From JBEINZ01 sp040377825 (lineage in GTDB: Bacteria; Pseudomonadota; Alphaproteobacteria; Rhizobiales; Ancalomicrobiaceae): 7,703 nucleotides of DNA. The translations under genes and the position numbers were made by a program. Below the pieces are notes generated by a model. It searched no databases and was not told where the DNA came from. It worked only from the letters and a program-made list of their open reading frames with translations. This document shows positions 5,617 to 7,703 of this stretch, in pieces; position 1 is the first letter of the stretch; the number at the start of each line of letters is the position of its first letter. The stretch lies in NCBI GenBank assembly GCA_040377825.1, contig JBEINZ010000156.1, positions 1-7,703 of the forward strand. The letters run 5' to 3'.

Positions 5617-6875
5617 GAACCGGAAGCGAAGACGCGATCCTAGCTCTTAGTCGTGTCAGCCAATCCGAAAGGTTTTCGTCCGTGTCTCGATCCTCGTATC
5701 TGTTTACCAGCGAATCCGTTTCTGAAGGCCACCCTGACAAAGTGTGTGATCGTATTTCGGACGAAGTGGTTGACACGTTTTTTCGGGTCGGGCCCGAGGC
5801 TGGCTGGGACCCGTCGCATCTAAGAGTCGCCTGCGAGACGCTTGCGACCACCAATCGTGTGATTATCGCGGGCGAAACGCGCGGTCCGGCGACCATTACC
5901 AGGGACCTGATTTCGCATGTGGCGCGGCTGGCGATCCGCGACATCGGGTATGAACAAACGGGTTTCCATTGGGAAACGGCTGAGATCGACGTGCACCTCC
6001 ACGCACAATCCGCCGACATCGCCGTTGGCGTCGATATGGTCGGCAACAAGGACGAGGGTGCCGGCGATCAAGGCATCATGTTCGGCTATGCGTGTCGGGA
6101 AACCCCTGAACTGATGCCCGCACCGATTTACTATTCCCACAAGATCTTGAAGCTGTTGTCGGAGGTGAGGAAATCCAAGCGCGAGCCTGCGCTGGAGCCG
6201 GATGCCAAGAGCCAAGTGACCGTTGCCTACGAGAACGGCCGTCCGGTCCGCGCCACGCAGATCGTGATCTCCACCCAGCACACGCCTGGTCTCACGAGCG
6301 CGGATGTCGCGGCGATCGTGAAGCCTTACGCCACCGCTGCGCTGCCCGAGGGCTGGGTCGACGAGCGCACGGTTTGGCATATCAACCCGACTGGCAAGTT
6401 TGAAATCGGCGGTCCGGATGGCGATTGCGGGCTGACCGGACGCAAGATCATTGTCGACACCTATGGTGGCGCGGCGCCGCATGGCGGTGGTGCGTTTTCG
6501 GGCAAGGACCCGACCAAGGTGGACCGATCCGCGGCCTATGCGGCGCGATATCTGGCGAAGAATGTTGTCGCGGCCGATCTCGCCGATCGCTGCACGATCC
6601 AGCTCGCTTACGCAATCGGTGTTTCGGATCCGCTTGCCGTCTATGTCGATTTGCACGGCACGGGCAAGGTCGATGAGGCGAGGCTGGAAGCGGTGCTGCG
6701 CGAGGTCATGAACCTTACGCCGCGCGGACTACGCACGCATCTCGGTCTGAATCGCCCGATCTATGCCCGGACATCCGCTTATGGTCATTTCGGCCGCGCT
6801 CCGGAGTCCGATGGCGGCTTCACTTGGGAACGTATCGATCTGGTCCACGCTCTGCGCGACGCGATCGGCGCGTGA
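5613..6875 (+). CDS. metK: S-adenosylmethionine synthetase (methionine adenosyltransferase)
   Basis: Makes S-adenosylmethionine from ATP and methionine in the cytoplasm as a homotetramer-type enzyme. All hallmarks are present (420-aa numbering): SEGHPDKVCDRISD with catalytic-region H40 (37-50), the GAGDQGIMFGYA hexapeptide-type motif (149-160), DCGLTGRKIIVDTYGG (271-286), and the GGGAFSGKDPTKVDRS phosphate-binding loop (291-306). The start is ambiguous. ATG 5613 has an excellent Shine-Dalgarno GGGAGG 5 nt upstream but gives about 23 residues more than most family members. GTG 5682 begins VSRSSYLFTSES, which aligns with the usual M-x-R-x-x-Y-L-F-T-S-E-S N-terminus, gives 397 aa, and has GAAAGG (5667-5672) 9 nt upstream. 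ATG 5595 is also in frame but has a poorly spaced ribosome-binding site. trmB follows after 10 nt, so the two are probably co-transcribed. Confidence 0.96.
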   Translation: MRTGSEDAILALSRVSQSERFSSVSRSSYLFTSESVSEGHPDKVCDRISDEVVDTFFRVGPEAGWDPSHLRVACETLATTNRVIIAGETRGPATITRDLISHVARLAIRDIGYEQTGFHWETAEIDVHLHAQSADIAVGVDMVGNKDEGAGDQGIMFGYACRETPELMPAPIYYSHKILKLLSEVRKSKREPALEPDAKSQVTVAYENGRPVRATQIVISTQHTPGLTSADVAAIVKPYATAALPEGWVDERTVWHINPTGKFEIGGPDGDCGLTGRKIIVDTYGGAAPHGGGAFSGKDPTKVDRSAAYAARYLAKNVVAADLADRCTIQLAYAIGVSDPLAVYVDLHGTGKVDEARLEAVLREVMNLTPRGLRTHLGLNRPIYARTSAYGHFGRAPESDGGFTWERIDLVHALRDAIGA

Positions 6876-6885
6876 GATCGGTTCG

Positions 6886-7617
6886 ATGAACGACGTCGAC
6901 CGCGAAGCGGCCGAGATCGTCCAGGCTCGGGCCGGGCACGACGGTGGGTTTTTCGGCCGTCGCATGGGCAAGGCGCTGCGCGCCGGTCAGCGATCCTTGT
7001 TCGAAACAAGGCTTCCGCGGCTTGCGGTTCCGATCGATGCGCCCCGGCCCGCTGAACTTGCAACGCTATTCGCCTCTGAAGTCCATGATGTATGGCTCGA
7101 GATCGGCTTCGGAGGCGGGGAGCATCTTATCGCGACCGCGGAAGCAAACCCGACAGTTGGGCTGATCGGGGCCGAGCCTTTCGTCAACGGCATGGCCAAA
7201 GGATTGGCGGCACTCGAAACCAGCACCGTCGGCGAGCGCATGCGACTGCACCATGCGGACGCCCTACCGCTTCTCGATTGGCTTCCGAGCGGTTCGCTCG
7301 GGCGTGTGTATCTGCTTTACCCCGACCCCTGGCCAAAGGTTCGCCATTGGAAACGGCGTTTCGTCAGCACGGCCAATCTCGACCGTCTCGCCCGTGTCAT
7401 TCGGTCGGGCGGGGAATTTCGCTTCGCAAGCGATTGGGCGCCCTATGTCGACTGGACGCTTCTGCATCTGCTCGACCATTCAGCCTTCGACTGGACGGCC
7501 GAATGCGCCGACGATTGGCGTAAACCTTGGCCGGATTGGCCGGGAACGCGTTACGAATCAAAGGCTTTGCGCGAAGGCCGAAAACCGGCCTATTTGATCG
7601 CCCGCCGACGCGCCTGA
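6886..7617 (+). CDS. trmB: tRNA (guanine-N7-)-methyltransferase TrmB
   Basis: A 243-aa SAM-dependent methyltransferase that makes m7G46 in the variable loop of tRNAs. The SAM-binding motif LEIGFGGGEH is at 71-80, followed by IGAEPFVNG (94-102), the family-specific LLYPDPWPKVRHWKRRF (143-159), FASDW (180-184) and the C-terminal TRYESKALREGRKPAYL (221-237). The N-terminal FFGRRMGKALRAGQ is typical of alphaproteobacterial members. The ATG at 6886 was chosen over upstream in-frame codons, which would lie inside metK. It starts 10 nt after the metK stop with only a weak purine stretch (GAG at 6874-6876) as ribosome-binding site, so translation is probably coupled to metK, whose product supplies its SAM. 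A 6-bp hairpin (AGGCCG 7575-7580 with CGGCCT 7586-7591) lies in the last codons. Confidence 0.96.
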   Translation: MNDVDREAAEIVQARAGHDGGFFGRRMGKALRAGQRSLFETRLPRLAVPIDAPRPAELATLFASEVHDVWLEIGFGGGEHLIATAEANPTVGLIGAEPFVNGMAKGLAALETSTVGERMRLHHADALPLLDWLPSGSLGRVYLLYPDPWPKVRHWKRRFVSTANLDRLARVIRSGGEFRFASDWAPYVDWTLLHLLDHSAFDWTAECADDWRKPWPDWPGTRYESKALREGRKPAYLIARRRA

Positions 7618-7619
7618 TC

Positions 7620-7640
7620 CAAGTGGCGCAACCGCACTTG
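7620..7640 (+). terminator. Weak hairpin after trmB
   Basis: CAAGTG (7620-7625) and CACTTG (7635-7640) can form a 6-bp stem with a 9-nt loop starting 3 nt after the trmB stop. Only CGTTTCG follows, so it is a poor intrinsic terminator; it overlaps the -35 box of the promoter called downstream. Confidence 0.25.
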
Positions 7641-7665
7641 CGTTTCGGCTGGTGTCGGTTATATA
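7637..7665 (+). promoter_or_regulatory. Probable housekeeping promoter for the gene beyond the right edge (likely rimP-nusA)
   Basis: CTTGCG (7637-7642) as -35 and TATATA (7660-7665) as -10 with 17 nt between them fit the alphaproteobacterial sigma-70-type pattern (CTTGAC-N17-CTATAT). Transcription would start near 7672 and leave the window. In Hyphomicrobiales trmB is commonly followed by rimP and nusA, so this is probably that operon's promoter; the gene itself is not in view and no start codon is evident before 7703. Confidence 0.55.
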
Positions 7666-7703
7666 GACGTTCGAGTTCAACATCTCGATCCGCTCCATCG
7701 GAG

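Noticed and set aside
6763..6885. Longer TrmB starting at 6763 inside metK.
   Set aside because: The extra 41 codons overlap the conserved C-terminus of MetK in another frame and do not resemble TrmB; ATG 6886 gives the normal family length.
1..7703. A novel multi-gene defence, mobile or biosynthetic system.
   Set aside because: Every gene in the window belongs to a recognised core family in a conserved order; there are no integrases, transposases, toxin-antitoxin pairs, CRISPR repeats or orphan genes.

Overview
This window is a contiguous, gene-dense stretch of chromosome from an alphaproteobacterium, most probably a Hyphomicrobiales (Rhizobiales) member. Three things support this: the gene order miaB-phoH-ybeY-corC-lnt-[Xre regulator]-metK-trmB, the alphaproteobacterial style of the proteins, and the high G+C content. 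The MetK sequence recalls Beijerinckiaceae/Methylocystaceae-type enzymes, but that placement is an impression from memory, not a computed result. All genes are on the + strand. I see no mobile element, CRISPR array, tRNA, rRNA or prophage.

Layout: 1-383 is the 3' end of miaB (tRNA methylthiotransferase, TRAM domain). phoH (380-1462), ybeY (1459-1989) and corC/tlyC (1986-3032) follow, each overlapping its predecessor by 4 nt (TTGA, ATGA, ATGA), so they are probably translationally coupled. After a 69-nt gap comes lnt (3102-4688), apolipoprotein N-acyltransferase. A 229-nt spacer (4689-4917) precedes a 138-aa Xre-type regulator of the PraR/PhrR family (4918-5334). A 278-nt structured spacer (5335-5612) leads to metK (5613-6875, start uncertain), then trmB (6886-7617). 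The last 86 nt hold a good housekeeping-type promoter pointing out of the window, probably toward rimP-nusA.

Functionally, the first block combines RNA maturation (miaB, ybeY, phoH) with envelope functions (corC, lnt), a long-conserved association in Proteobacteria. The second block pairs S-adenosylmethionine synthesis (metK) with a SAM-consuming tRNA methyltransferase (trmB), behind a regulator whose rhizobial relatives control quorum sensing and surface traits.

This is core genome and I do not see a new multi-gene system. The parts worth a second look are non-coding. The praR-metK spacer has three successive hairpins separated by C-rich single-stranded stretches and ending in a U-tract (possible small RNA or praR 3' end). 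The proximal metK leader has mutually exclusive pairings near the start codon. The metK start is ambiguous. A potential hairpin hides the lnt ribosome-binding site. The praR upstream region carries nested inverted repeats.
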